Below, one piece after another: positions 45,229 through 53,650 of a stretch of DNA of 64,000 nt (its first letter is position 1; the number at the start of each line of letters is the position of its first letter). The position numbers were made by a program, and so were the translations under genes. The notes below the pieces were generated by a model. The model made no database searches. It worked only from the letters and a program-made list of their open reading frames with translations, and was not told where the DNA came from. This DNA is from Xanthomonas prunicola (GTDB taxonomy: Bacteria > Pseudomonadota > Gammaproteobacteria > Xanthomonadales > Xanthomonadaceae), in contig NZ_PHKV01000004.1 in the NCBI RefSeq assembly GCF_002846205.1, positions 218,073 to 282,072 on the forward strand. The letters are read 5' to 3'.

Positions 45229-46605
45229 TTACAGCTTGCTGACCCGAAACCTGCGTCCCTTGATCTTGCCTGCGTGCAGATGCGCCAGTGCCTTGGCGAC
45301 CTGCGCGCGGGCGATGGCGACATAGGAGCGGGTGGGGTAGATCGCGATCTTGCCGATCGCCGCGCCCGAGAGTCCGGCTTCGCCGGTCAGTGCGCCGAGG
45401 ATGTCGCCGGCGCGCAGCTTGTCGGTCTTGCCGCCGTCGATGCGCAGTGTGGTCATGGCCGCCTGCGGCAGCTGCGCCGGGCGGGCGGTGGCCAGCGGCG
45501 CACGCGACCACTTCAGCGGTTGGCCCTGTTCGGCCTCCAGTGCCTGCGCACGCGCCGCTTCGCGCGGTGCCACCAGGCTCAGCGCCAGGCCGTGCTTGCC
45601 GGCGCGCGCGGTGCGGCCGATGCGATGGCGGTAGGTTTCGGTATCGGTGGGCAGCTCGTAATTGACCACGGCCGACAGGTCTTCCACGTCCAGCCCGCGT
45701 GCGGCCACGTCGCTGGCCACCAGCACGTTGCAGCTGCGGTTGACGAAACGCACCAGCACTTCATCGCGGTCGCGTTGTTCCATGTCGCCATGCAATGCCA
45801 GCGCGGAGAAACCGAATTCCTGCAGCGAGCCGGCCACCTCGTCCACTTCCTTGCGGGTATTGCAGAACACCACGCTGGATTCGGGGTTGAAGCGTAGCAG
45901 CAGGCCGGCCACGGCCTTCTGCCGATAGGTCGGATCGACCTCGAAGAACTGCTGGTCGATTTCCGGCGCGCTGTCGGCGCCTTCGACGGTGATTTCGATC
46001 GGGTCCTTCAGGATCTCGCGCGCCAGCGTGCGGATGATGTCCGGGAAGGTGGCCGAGAACAGCAGGCTCTGGCGGTGCTTGTCGCAGCGGCTGGCGATCT
46101 CGCGGATGGGTTCTTCGAAACCCATGTCGAGCATGCGGTCGGCCTCGTCCAGTACCAGCGTGCGCACGCCGCCCAGATGCAGGGCGCGCTTGCGGGCCAG
46201 TTCCTGGATGCGGCCGGGCGTGCCGACCACCACCTGCGGGTCATGCGCTTCCAGCGAGGCCAGTTGCGGGCCGAGCGGCATGCCGCCGGTGAGCACCACC
46301 AGCTTCATGTTGGGGATGCCGGTGGCCAGCTTGCGCAGTTGCTTGCCGACCTGGTCGGCCAGTTCGCGCGTGGGGCATAGCACCAGTGCCTGCGCGCGGG
46401 TCAGCGCGGGATCGAGCTTCTGCAGCAGGCCCAACCCGAACGCGGCGGTCTTGCCGCTCCCGGTCGGCGCCTGGGCGATGACGTCCAGCCCCTGCAGGAT
46501 CGGCGGCAGGCTCTGCGCCTGGATGGGAGTAAGGACGGTGTAGCCAAGGGCGTCGATGCCGGGGGCCAGGGCCGGCGACAGCGGCAGCGCGGAGAATTCG
46601 TTCAT
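45229..46605 (-). CDS. dbpA: DEAD-box RNA helicase DbpA
   Basis: A 458-residue helicase for 50S ribosome assembly. It has the Q motif PIQAQSLPPIL, Walker A APTGSGKT, VLDEADRMLD, FSATFP and HRIGRTARAG. The C-terminal domain (about 385-458, MTTLRIDGGKTDKLRAGDILGALTGEAGL) is the DbpA-type RNA-binding domain that recognises hairpin 92 of 23S rRNA. The length is the same as E. coli DbpA (457). It is divergent from uup, with an inverted repeat between the two. Confidence 0.95.
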   Translation of the reverse strand: MNEFSALPLSPALAPGIDALGYTVLTPIQAQSLPPILQGLDVIAQAPTGSGKTAAFGLGLLQKLDPALTRAQALVLCPTRELADQVGKQLRKLATGIPNMKLVVLTGGMPLGPQLASLEAHDPQVVVGTPGRIQELARKRALHLGGVRTLVLDEADRMLDMGFEEPIREIASRCDKHRQSLLFSATFPDIIRTLAREILKDPIEITVEGADSAPEIDQQFFEVDPTYRQKAVAGLLLRFNPESSVVFCNTRKEVDEVAGSLQEFGFSALALHGDMEQRDRDEVLVRFVNRSCNVLVASDVAARGLDVEDLSAVVNYELPTDTETYRHRIGRTARAGKHGLALSLVAPREAARAQALEAEQGQPLKWSRAPLATARPAQLPQAAMTTLRIDGGKTDKLRAGDILGALTGEAGLSGAAIGKIAIYPTRSYVAIARAQVAKALAHLHAGKIKGRRFRVSKL

Positions 46606-46617
46606 GGCGCATTTTAG

Positions 46618-46694
46618 CGGGAATCGGGAGTGGGGAATCGGAAATCGCAATAGCGAGGCGCTTTCCATTCCCGATTCACCATTCCCGATTCCCG
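46618..46694. repeat. Inverted repeat between dbpA and uup
   Basis: The left arm 46618-46645 and right arm 46667-46694 are imperfect reverse complements (about 24 of 28 positions by eye), built of the unit GGGAATCGG repeated twice. It fills almost the whole space between two divergent starts. Confidence 0.75.
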
Positions 46695-46706
46695 TACAAT
46701 TGGCGC

Positions 46707-48599
46707 ATGCCTTTAATCACTCTGCAAAGCGTCGACTACAGCGTCGGCGGCCCCTTGTTGCTGGAAAAAACCGACCTCACGATCGAGCCGGGCGAGCGTA
46801 TCGCCCTGATCGGTCGCAATGGCGCCGGCAAATCGACCTTGATGAAACTGATCGCCGGCGAGCTCAAACCCGACGATGGCGAAGTGCGCGTGCAACAGGG
46901 CGTGCGCATTGCGCGGCTGGAGCAGGAGGTGCCGCAGGGCACCGGCGGCAGCGTGTTCGACGTGGTGGCCGATGGCCTGGGCGAACTGGGCCACTGGCTG
47001 GCCGAATTCCACCAGCTTAGTCATGCCGAGGTGTTCGACGGCGATGCGTTCGGCAAGGTGCAGGCCAAGATCGATGCGGCCGACGGTTGGGCGCTGGATC
47101 AGCGCGTGACCGAGACGCTGACCAAGCTGGAACTGGATGGCGATGCGGAGTTCGCGCGACTGTCCGGCGGTATGAAGCGCCGCGTGCTGTTGGCGCGTTC
47201 GCTGGTGTCCTCGCCCGATGTGCTGCTGCTGGACGAACCGACCAACCATCTGGATATCGAAGCCATCGATTGGCTGGAAACCTTCCTGAAGGGCTGGAGC
47301 GGCAGCGTGCTGTTCGTGACCCACGACCGGCGCTTCCTGCGCGCGTTGGCCACCCGCATCGTCGAAATCGATCGTGGCCAGGTCACCAGCTGGCCTGGCG
47401 ATTGGGCCAATTACGAGCGGCGTCGCGAAGAACGGCTCAATGCGCAGGCGCAGGAAAATGCGCGCTTCGACAAGTTGCTGGCACAGGAAGAAATCTGGAT
47501 CCGGCAGGGCATCAAGGCGCGGCGGACCCGCGACGAAGGCCGGGTGCGGCGTCTGGAATCGATGCGCAACGAGCGCGTGCAGCGCCGCGATCTCACCGGC
47601 AACGTACGCATGGAAGTCTCGCAGGGCGAATCGTCCGGCAAGAAGGTGATCGAAGCAAAGGAAGTCGGCTTCGCCTTCGGTGCGCGCACGATGGTCAAGG
47701 ACTTCTCGACCATCATCCAGCGTGGCGACCGCATCGGTCTGATCGGGCCCAACGGCAGCGGCAAGACCACCTTGCTCAAGTTGCTGCTGGGCGATCTGCA
47801 GGCGCAGGAAGGCGAAATCCGCATCGGCACCAATCTGCAGATTGCGTATTTCGATCAGTACCGCTCGACCCTGCGCGAGGACTGGAGCGCCATCGAAAAC
47901 GTGGCCGAAGGCCGCGATTTCCTGGAGATCAACGGCAAGCGCAAGCATGTGCATGCGTATCTGCAGGACTTCCTGTTCACGCCCGAGCGCGCCCGCGCGC
48001 CGATCACCCGGCTGTCCGGTGGCGAGCGCAATCGCCTGTTGCTGGCGCGGCTGTTCGCGCAGCCGTCCAACCTGCTGGTGATGGACGAACCGACCAACGA
48101 TCTGGACGTGGAGACGCTGGAGTTGCTGGAGGAGCTGCTGGGCGAGTACTCCGGCACCTTGCTGCTGGTCAGCCATGACCGCGACTTCCTCGACAACGTG
48201 GTGACCTCCACGCTGGTAATGGAAGGCGAGGGTTTGATTGGCGATTACATCGGCGGTTATAGCGATTCGTTGCGCCAGCGCCGCACGCCGGTGGGCAATG
48301 CGATGGCGGTGGCCAAGGCCTCGGCGACCGCAGTGGCGACCGCACCCGTGGCGGCTGCAGCGCCGGTGGACGCTGCGCCCAAGCGTAAGCTCAGCTACAA
48401 GGATGCACGCGAGCTGGAGCAGTTGCCGGCCTTGATCGAGACGCTGGAGCAGCAGGTCGCCGCGCTCACTGCGGCGATGAATGAGCCGGCTTTCTATCAG
48501 CGCGACAGTGCGGCGATGGCTGCCCACACAGCAGCGCTGGGCGATGCGCAGAAGCAACTGGATGCGGCGTACGCGCGCTGGAGCGAGTTGGATAGTTGA
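46707..48599 (+). CDS. uup: ABC-F ATPase Uup
   Basis: A 630-residue cytoplasmic ABC-F protein. Two ATPase domains have Walker A GRNGAGKS and GPNGSGKT, signatures LSGGMKRR and LSGGERNR, and Walker B LLLDEPTNHLD and LVMDEPTNDLD. A C-terminal coiled coil (about 555-630, SYKDARELEQLPALIETLEQ) distinguishes Uup from other ABC-F members. The family acts on ribosomes and on branched DNA, with a role in limiting transposon excision in E. coli. Confidence 0.94.
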   Translation: MPLITLQSVDYSVGGPLLLEKTDLTIEPGERIALIGRNGAGKSTLMKLIAGELKPDDGEVRVQQGVRIARLEQEVPQGTGGSVFDVVADGLGELGHWLAEFHQLSHAEVFDGDAFGKVQAKIDAADGWALDQRVTETLTKLELDGDAEFARLSGGMKRRVLLARSLVSSPDVLLLDEPTNHLDIEAIDWLETFLKGWSGSVLFVTHDRRFLRALATRIVEIDRGQVTSWPGDWANYERRREERLNAQAQENARFDKLLAQEEIWIRQGIKARRTRDEGRVRRLESMRNERVQRRDLTGNVRMEVSQGESSGKKVIEAKEVGFAFGARTMVKDFSTIIQRGDRIGLIGPNGSGKTTLLKLLLGDLQAQEGEIRIGTNLQIAYFDQYRSTLREDWSAIENVAEGRDFLEINGKRKHVHAYLQDFLFTPERARAPITRLSGGERNRLLLARLFAQPSNLLVMDEPTNDLDVETLELLEELLGEYSGTLLLVSHDRDFLDNVVTSTLVMEGEGLIGDYIGGYSDSLRQRRTPVGNAMAVAKASATAVATAPVAAAAPVDAAPKRKLSYKDARELEQLPALIETLEQQVAALTAAMNEPAFYQRDSAAMAAHTAALGDAQKQLDAAYARWSELDS

Positions 48600-48960
48600 G
48601 GGTTGGCCGGGCACGCGTGATGCGTGCTGGTCTGGTGTTGTTCGCGGTGCGCAGGAAGACGCTTACAGGCCATGGCATGTGGACGCAGGCGGCTGCGCGT
48701 GCGCAGCGATCCGTTGTTCTTCAGAATCATCGCCGGTCTGAAACGCCGATGCACAGTGCCGATGAAGTAGCGCGAGCGCTGGTTGAGACGGTGCAGAAGG
48801 CGTGCCTGAACCGTCGCGCCGGCACGGTCATGCTGCGCCGGCGCCGTATCCATCCAACCGACTGACTGTTGCGCAGTTGTGCGGTCAGCCAGCCTTGGAG
48901 CGGCGAATAAACGTCGCGAGCAACTACCTCGCGGCTGCGCAGTCCTCTTATTAGCTGCTC
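48600..48960. other. Spacer between uup and the barstar gene
   Basis: About 360 bases. A short open frame (48596-48865, plus strand) ends in a basic Arg-rich stretch, but it has no ribosome binding site and overlaps the end of uup. I see no RNA gene or clear terminator. Probably noncoding. Confidence 0.5.
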
Positions 48961-49386
48961 TTAGTCGCAGGCGCTGGCTGGAGCAACAAACGCTGCAAAA
49001 GTCAGCCCGCGTGCTGCCCAGGTGTTAGCGACTTCGTCGAGGATATCCAGCAAGGTGTCGCGGTCGTTGGGTGCCGTGCTGGCTAGCGCCTGGGCGCCGT
49101 CGATGAGCAGTGCATAGCCCTGCGGCGAAGGCAGCCACGCCAGGTCGCGCAAGGCATCGCTGAGGGCGTCCCAATTGCGGCCGAAGCTGGCCGGGAAATC
49201 CAGTTGCGTGGCCAGGCGCATCAACAACATGCGTTTGTCGCTGCAGGTGACCAGATCCACGCGCAGGATGCGCAAGCCTGCATCGCGCGCCAGCGCCGCC
49301 ATGGTGTCCAGATCGTCGGTGTCGGCCTGATACACGCCTGATTGCTGCGGATCAGACAGGTCCAGTGCGAAGTCGCCCGCGCTCAT
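48961..49386 (-). CDS. Barstar-type ribonuclease inhibitor
   Basis: A 141-residue acidic cytoplasmic protein with the barstar fold. The central segment LRILRVDLVTCSDKRMLLMRLATQLDFPASFGRNWDALSDALRDLAWLP matches the barstar core, including FGxNWDAL. It is longer than Bacillus barstar (90 residues), with about 35 extra residues at the N-terminus. The start overlaps the stop of the barnase gene by 4 bases, so inhibitor and toxin are translationally coupled. It presumably neutralises the ribonuclease before export. Confidence 0.88.
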   Translation of the reverse strand: MSAGDFALDLSDPQQSGVYQADTDDLDTMAALARDAGLRILRVDLVTCSDKRMLLMRLATQLDFPASFGRNWDALSDALRDLAWLPSPQGYALLIDGAQALASTAPNDRDTLLDILDEVANTWAARGLTFAAFVAPASACD

Positions 49387-49823
49387 GGTGCCTGGTCCGG
49401 GGTCGGGCCATCGAAGGCCTTGAAGCTCTGGTAATGATCGTCGCTGTAGTACCACGCCTGCGGCGGGGTGCCGCCGGTGACGATGCGGCGTGCGCCGCGA
49501 TCCGGGCTGCCGGGCGTATCCACGGTGTATTCGCGGTAATAGCCGCGCGGGCGCTCGGGCAGGCGATGCTCGCGGTTGCCGAACACGCTGCCATCTTGCG
49601 GATGCGGAAACGGCCCGCCGCGCTGGATCAGCACGATTGTGGCCATCGCCTCGGTAGGCAGAAAGGCGGGCAGACGCGGCACCTCGCGCGTCGGTGCAGT
49701 CACGGCAATTGGCGCGTTGAGTTGCGGCGCGAACTGCGGCTTGGGCGTCTGCATCGCGCGCATGCCCCACAAGCCGGCAACGAGCAGCACGATGGCGACG
49801 ATCAGCAAAGCGGGCTTGCGCAT
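49383..49823 (-). CDS. Exported barnase-type guanyl-specific ribonuclease
   Basis: A 146-residue secreted RNase of the N1/T1/barnase family. A signal anchor (ALLIVAIVLLVAGLWGM) precedes the catalytic domain. By comparison with Bacillus barnase the key residues are present: GSVFGNREHRLP (with the Asn-Arg-Glu substrate loop), Glu in YYREYTVD, Arg in DRGARRIV and His in DDHYQSF. The family cuts RNA after guanine. The start ATG is 49823. It forms an overlapping pair with the barstar gene. Confidence 0.9.
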   Translation of the reverse strand: MRKPALLIVAIVLLVAGLWGMRAMQTPKPQFAPQLNAPIAVTAPTREVPRLPAFLPTEAMATIVLIQRGGPFPHPQDGSVFGNREHRLPERPRGYYREYTVDTPGSPDRGARRIVTGGTPPQAWYYSDDHYQSFKAFDGPTPDQAP

Positions 49824-50081
49824 GAAGACGTTCCGGGAGCGAAGAGTGTGCGGCAGAGCAAGTATGCCGTTGCCCGACTGTGTCCACTTTGAACGCGGCC
49901 GGGCGGCTGCGCGATTCACATCCAAGTAACCGGGGGCTGGTGCAAGGTGTGCAGCGAACAGCGCGCGGCTTGCGATGGGATGAAGTTTCCCTGCCAGCAC
50001 CCTTGGTAAGCGCCGTCGCCGTCCTTACCATCTACCCCGCAACGCCCGGTCTTCGCCGGGCGGCAAGTCCAGGAGACACGC

Positions 50082-50693
50082 ATGGCTTACACCCTTCCGC
50101 AGCTGCCCTACGCCTACGACGCGCTGGAACCGAATATCGATGCGCAGACGATGGAAATCCATCACACCAAGCATCATCAGACCTATATCAACAACGTCAA
50201 CGCGGCGCTGGAAGGGACTGAGTATGCCGACCTGCCGATCGAAGAGCTGGTCTCCAAGTTGAAGAGCCTGCCGGAAAACCTGCAGGGCCCGGTGCGCAAT
50301 AACGGTGGTGGCCACGCCAACCATTCGCTGTTCTGGACCGTGCTGTCACCCAACGGTGGCGGCGAGCCCAAGGGCGAGGTCGCCAAGGCGATCGACAAGG
50401 ACATCGGTGGGTTCGAGAAGTTCAAGGAAGCCTTCACCAAGGCCGCCGTCAGCCGCTTCGGCTCGGGCTGGGCATGGCTGAGCGTGACCCCGGACAAGAA
50501 GCTGGTGGTGGAAAGCACCGCCAATCAGGACAGCCCGTTGTTCGAAGGCAATACCCCGATCCTTGGCCTGGACGTGTGGGAACACGCGTACTACCTGAAG
50601 TACCAGAACCGTCGCCCGGAATACATCGGCGCGTTTTACAACGCCGTCAACTGGGAAGAAGTCGAGCGCCGCTACCACGCTGCGATCGCCTGA
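50082..50693 (+). CDS. sodA: Superoxide dismutase (Mn/Fe type)
   Basis: A 203-residue superoxide dismutase. The metal ligands are in MEIHHTKHH (His27), NHSLFW (His81/82 region) and DVWEHAYYL (Asp and His). [11 protein letters not shown] with Gly77 and Gln-bearing later motifs favour the Mn form. AGGAGA lies before the ATG. Cytoplasmic, as no signal peptide is present. A GC-rich hairpin follows the stop. Confidence 0.95.
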   Translation: MAYTLPQLPYAYDALEPNIDAQTMEIHHTKHHQTYINNVNAALEGTEYADLPIEELVSKLKSLPENLQGPVRNNGGGHANHSLFWTVLSPNGGGEPKGEVAKAIDKDIGGFEKFKEAFTKAAVSRFGSGWAWLSVTPDKKLVVESTANQDSPLFEGNTPILGLDVWEHAYYLKYQNRRPEYIGAFYNAVNWEEVERRYHAAIA

Positions 50694-50716
50694 GTTCTGA
50701 GCGAGTGCGGTAACGC

Positions 50717-50746
50717 CAGCAGGCCGGGAGCGATCCCGGCCTGCTG
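50717..50746. repeat. GC-rich hairpin after sodA
   Basis: A perfect 13-bp stem (50717-50729 and 50734-50746) with loop GCGA and no T-run. Its core AGGCCGGG/CCCGGCCT is shared with the hairpin at 50867-50896. Confidence 0.8.
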
Positions 50747-50866
50747 CTGTGAGGCGATCTGAGTCTGTGCACGGCGATGCGAGTGCGCATGATGTGACGT
50801 GCCGGCCGCGCCCGATGGCGTGCATACGCGCTACGAAGAGGGCCTACCCCTGATGTTTCAGCAACG

Positions 50867-50896
50867 CAACAGGCCGGGTTTGATCCCGGCCTGTTG
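50867..50896. repeat. GC-rich hairpin after suhB
   Basis: A perfect 12-bp stem (50867-50878 and 50885-50896) with a 6-base loop. It lies 57 bases beyond the suhB stop on the minus strand and resembles the sodA hairpin. The two probably end their convergent messages. Confidence 0.75.
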
Positions 50897-50953
50897 TCTG
50901 TGTGGTCCTGCTGCAGCGACATGCGTCGCGCATTCCGCGCTCAGGCGCGACGC

Positions 50954-51787
50954 TCAGAACTTGGCGTCGAACTCGCGCGCATAGCCGGTGTTGACGATGA
51001 CCTTCTGCAGCGCGTCGCTGATCTTGATGTTGCCCGCCACAATCTGCTGCGTCTCCGGTCCCATGTTGTCCATGCGCGGCGGGGTAGCGCCTTTGTAGTC
51101 GCAGACGCGGCCACCGGCTTCGCGCACCAGCAGCACGCCAGCGGCGATGTCCCAGGCTTTGACGCCGGCTTCGAAGTAGGCATCGGCGCGGCCGCAGGCC
51201 ACATACGCCAAGTCCAGCGCCGCCGAGCCAGTGCGACGCACGTCTTCGGCCTGCACCAACAACGCGTCCACGCACTTGAGCTGTGCACTGGCGCGCGCAC
51301 GTTCGCGCGGCGGGAAGCCGGTGTGGACCATCGCGCCTTCCAGATCCTTGCGCTCGGCAATGCGGATGCGGCGGTCGTTGAGCACCGCGCCGGCGCCGCG
51401 GCTGGCGGTGAACAGCTCATTGCGCAGCGGGTCGAAAATCACCGCATCGGTGGGTTCGCCGTTTTCCACCAGCGCGATGGAGACGCAGTAGTGCGGAAAG
51501 CCGCGCAGATAGTTGCTGGTGCCGTCGAGCGGATCGATCACCCAGGTGTAGCGGCCACTCTTGCCGCCCTGGACACCGCCTTCTTCGCCGAACACGGCGT
51601 ACTCGGGATAGCCGCGCTTGAGTTCCTTGATGATGACCTTCTCGGCATCGGCATCGACTTCGCTGGCATAGTCCATGCGGCCCTTCTGCACCACGTTGAG
51701 CGCATCGAGCTTGTTGATACCGCGCAACAGCACATTGCCGGCGAGGCGGGCGGCTTTGACCATGACGGTGACGGCGGGTTTCTGCAT
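50954..51787 (-). CDS. suhB: Inositol-1-monophosphatase / rRNA-processing factor SuhB
   Basis: A 277-residue member of the inositol monophosphatase family. Metal-binding motifs are [24 protein letters not shown] and [16 protein letters not shown]. coli SuhB (267 residues) also joins the antitermination complex on rRNA operons. It is divergent from trmJ, the same arrangement as in E. coli. Confidence 0.94.
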   Translation of the reverse strand: MQKPAVTVMVKAARLAGNVLLRGINKLDALNVVQKGRMDYASEVDADAEKVIIKELKRGYPEYAVFGEEGGVQGGKSGRYTWVIDPLDGTSNYLRGFPHYCVSIALVENGEPTDAVIFDPLRNELFTASRGAGAVLNDRRIRIAERKDLEGAMVHTGFPPRERARASAQLKCVDALLVQAEDVRRTGSAALDLAYVACGRADAYFEAGVKAWDIAAGVLLVREAGGRVCDYKGATPPRMDNMGPETQQIVAGNIKISDALQKVIVNTGYAREFDAKF

Positions 51788-51904
51788 GGTTAAAGCTCCC
51801 GTGAAGGCAGAATCGGATAATGGCGAAGTTAAAAGAGCGGTCCGGCGCGAAAGCCGGCCGCGCAGTTTACCATCTACGGCCGAGCAGCTCTCCAATCTCC
51901 GTTC

Positions 51905-52669
51905 ATGTCCGTCAGCCAGCGCATCCGTTTTGTTCTTGTCGGTACCCAGCATCCAGGCAACATCGGCGCCGCCGCGCGTGCGATGAAGACCATGGCTGTC
52001 TCGCGCCTGGTGCTGGTAGCGCCGGAGCGCGCACTTGATGAAGACGCCTACCGGCGTTCGGCTGGTGCTGAGGACGTACTCGGCGAAGCACCAATCTTCG
52101 CGACGCTGGGCGAAGCGGTGGCCGACTGCACGCTGGTGATCGGCTGCACCGCCCGCGCGCGTCGGGTAGCGCTGGAAGAACTGCTGCCCGACGAGGGGGC
52201 GCAGCGCGCCCTGGCCAAGGCGAGCGAGCCGGCCGAGGTGGCCTTCGTGTTTGGCCGCGAGCGCACCGGTCTGACGAATGACGAGCTGCAGCTTTGCCAT
52301 GCCGCAGTGCATATACCGTCGGACCCGCAGTTCAGTTCGCTCAATCTTGCCGCGGCCGTCCAGGTGCTGGCGTATGAGGTACGGCTGGCACAGCTGGCGG
52401 CAGGCGAGGCCGAGCCGGCTCCAGCAGCGGCCACCGGCTTGCGCGATGGCCCGGCCAGCCACGCGCAGTTGGAAGGCATGTTCGGTCAATTGGGCGACAC
52501 GCTGGATGAGATCGACTTCCACAAGGGGCGTGCGCCTGAGTCGGCGATGCGCAAGTTGCGCCGCCTGTTGCTGCGCGCCGAAATGACCGAGCAGGAGGTG
52601 CGGCTGATCCGCGGCATCCTGTCCGATGCGCAGCGCATGGCCATGCTTGCCAAGCAGGCCCGAAACTGA
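51905..52669 (+). CDS. trmJ: tRNA 2'-O-methyltransferase TrmJ
   Basis: A 254-residue SPOUT-fold enzyme that methylates the ribose at position 32 of several tRNAs. The start [24 protein letters not shown] and the knot motifs [15 protein letters not shown] and [21 protein letters not shown] are diagnostic. It is divergent from suhB with a gap of about 120 bases. Confidence 0.95.
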   Translation: MSVSQRIRFVLVGTQHPGNIGAAARAMKTMAVSRLVLVAPERALDEDAYRRSAGAEDVLGEAPIFATLGEAVADCTLVIGCTARARRVALEELLPDEGAQRALAKASEPAEVAFVFGRERTGLTNDELQLCHAAVHIPSDPQFSSLNLAAAVQVLAYEVRLAQLAAGEAEPAPAAATGLRDGPASHAQLEGMFGQLGDTLDEIDFHKGRAPESAMRKLRRLLLRAEMTEQEVRLIRGILSDAQRMAMLAKQARN

Positions 52670-52720
52670 CGTCTGTCACATCTTCAAAGATTCGGCTAGG
52701 CTGTCCGCGGCTCTAGGGGA

Positions 52721-53650
52721 GTGTCCTTTTTGCGCGGTCTACGATGGTGTCTGATTGCCTGCTGGCTGATCGCCGGGGCAGGCTTGGCCGCGAAGGTTTC
52801 GGCAGCGCCTTCCTCGGTCCTGGTGCTTGGACGGATCAGCGATGATCCCGCCACCCATTACGAGCAGCTCAAGCCCCTGCTGGATTACGTGGTGCCGCGC
52901 ATGCGTGAGGTGGGAATCCGTCGGGGCGAGATTCTGATGGCGCCTGACGCGCGCCAGATGTCCAGCTATCTGCGGCGCGGCCGGGTCGATTGGGTCAGCG
53001 AAACCACCGGTGCGGCGATGCTACTGGAGCAGCGTGGCAGCGCGCATCCCTTGTTGATGACCGAGCGTGGCGGTCTGCGCGACCTCCACACACTGTTCTT
53101 CGTGCGCCGCGACAGTCCGATCCAGTCGCTCGCGCAGTTGCGCGGCCACACCCTGGCCTTGCAGAACGCCTCGTCCACCAGCGGCTATCTGTTGCCGATG
53201 CTCGAACTGCTGCGCAACGGCATTGCGTGCGATGTGCTGCTGTCGGCGGACGACACCCCGGCGCGCGGATCGGCCGGCTATTTGATGGTCGGGTCCAAAT
53301 TGAACGTTTCCGCGTTCGTGCACAAGCGCCTGATCGACGTGGGCGCGCTCAGCAACGTGGATTGGGACGACGAACGCCACATGCCACCGGTGTTCAAGCG
53401 CGATTTCCGCATCGTGCATCGCACAGCGCCGGTGCCGCGCGCGGTGGAAATGGTGCGCGCGGGGATGGACCCGGCGGTGGAGCAGCGTCTGCGTGTGGTG
53501 TTGCTGCAGGCCGCCTCCGATCCCAAGGCGGCGCCTGCATTGAAACGTTTCTTCGACACCACCGGGTTCCGTCCGCTGGATCCCACCAGCCGCCGACGTT
53601 TGCAGGAGTTGAGCGCCGGCGTGCAACGCGTCAGGGAACAGGCGGAATGA
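52721..53650 (+). CDS. PhnD-like periplasmic solute-binding protein
   Basis: A protein of about 309 residues with a signal peptide (LIACWLIAGAGLAAKVSAA) followed by a two-lobed binding fold: VLVLGRISDDPATHYEQLKPLLDYV, then DWVSETTGAAMLL, FFVRRDSPIQSLAQLRGHTLALQNASSTSGYLLPM. This is the PhnD/phosphonate-type pattern. No transporter genes adjoin it; its stop overlaps the start of a GGDEF-EAL gene, so it probably serves as a sensor. The GTG at 52721 sits too close to AGGGGAG; a TTG at 52730 has better spacing. Confidence 0.85.
   Translation: MSFLRGLRWCLIACWLIAGAGLAAKVSAAPSSVLVLGRISDDPATHYEQLKPLLDYVVPRMREVGIRRGEILMAPDARQMSSYLRRGRVDWVSETTGAAMLLEQRGSAHPLLMTERGGLRDLHTLFFVRRDSPIQSLAQLRGHTLALQNASSTSGYLLPMLELLRNGIACDVLLSADDTPARGSAGYLMVGSKLNVSAFVHKRLIDVGALSNVDWDDERHMPPVFKRDFRIVHRTAPVPRAVEMVRAGMDPAVEQRLRVVLLQAASDPKAAPALKRFFDTTGFRPLDPTSRRRLQELSAGVQRVREQAE

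Noticed and set aside
46713..48614. A 633-residue minus-strand open frame over uup
   Set aside because: Antisense to a textbook ABC-F gene; it is open only because of codon bias.
48596..48865. An 89-residue plus-strand ORF after uup
   Set aside because: It overlaps the uup stop and has no ribosome binding site. The composition is Arg-rich and not protein-like, though a weakly repeated sequence cannot be excluded.
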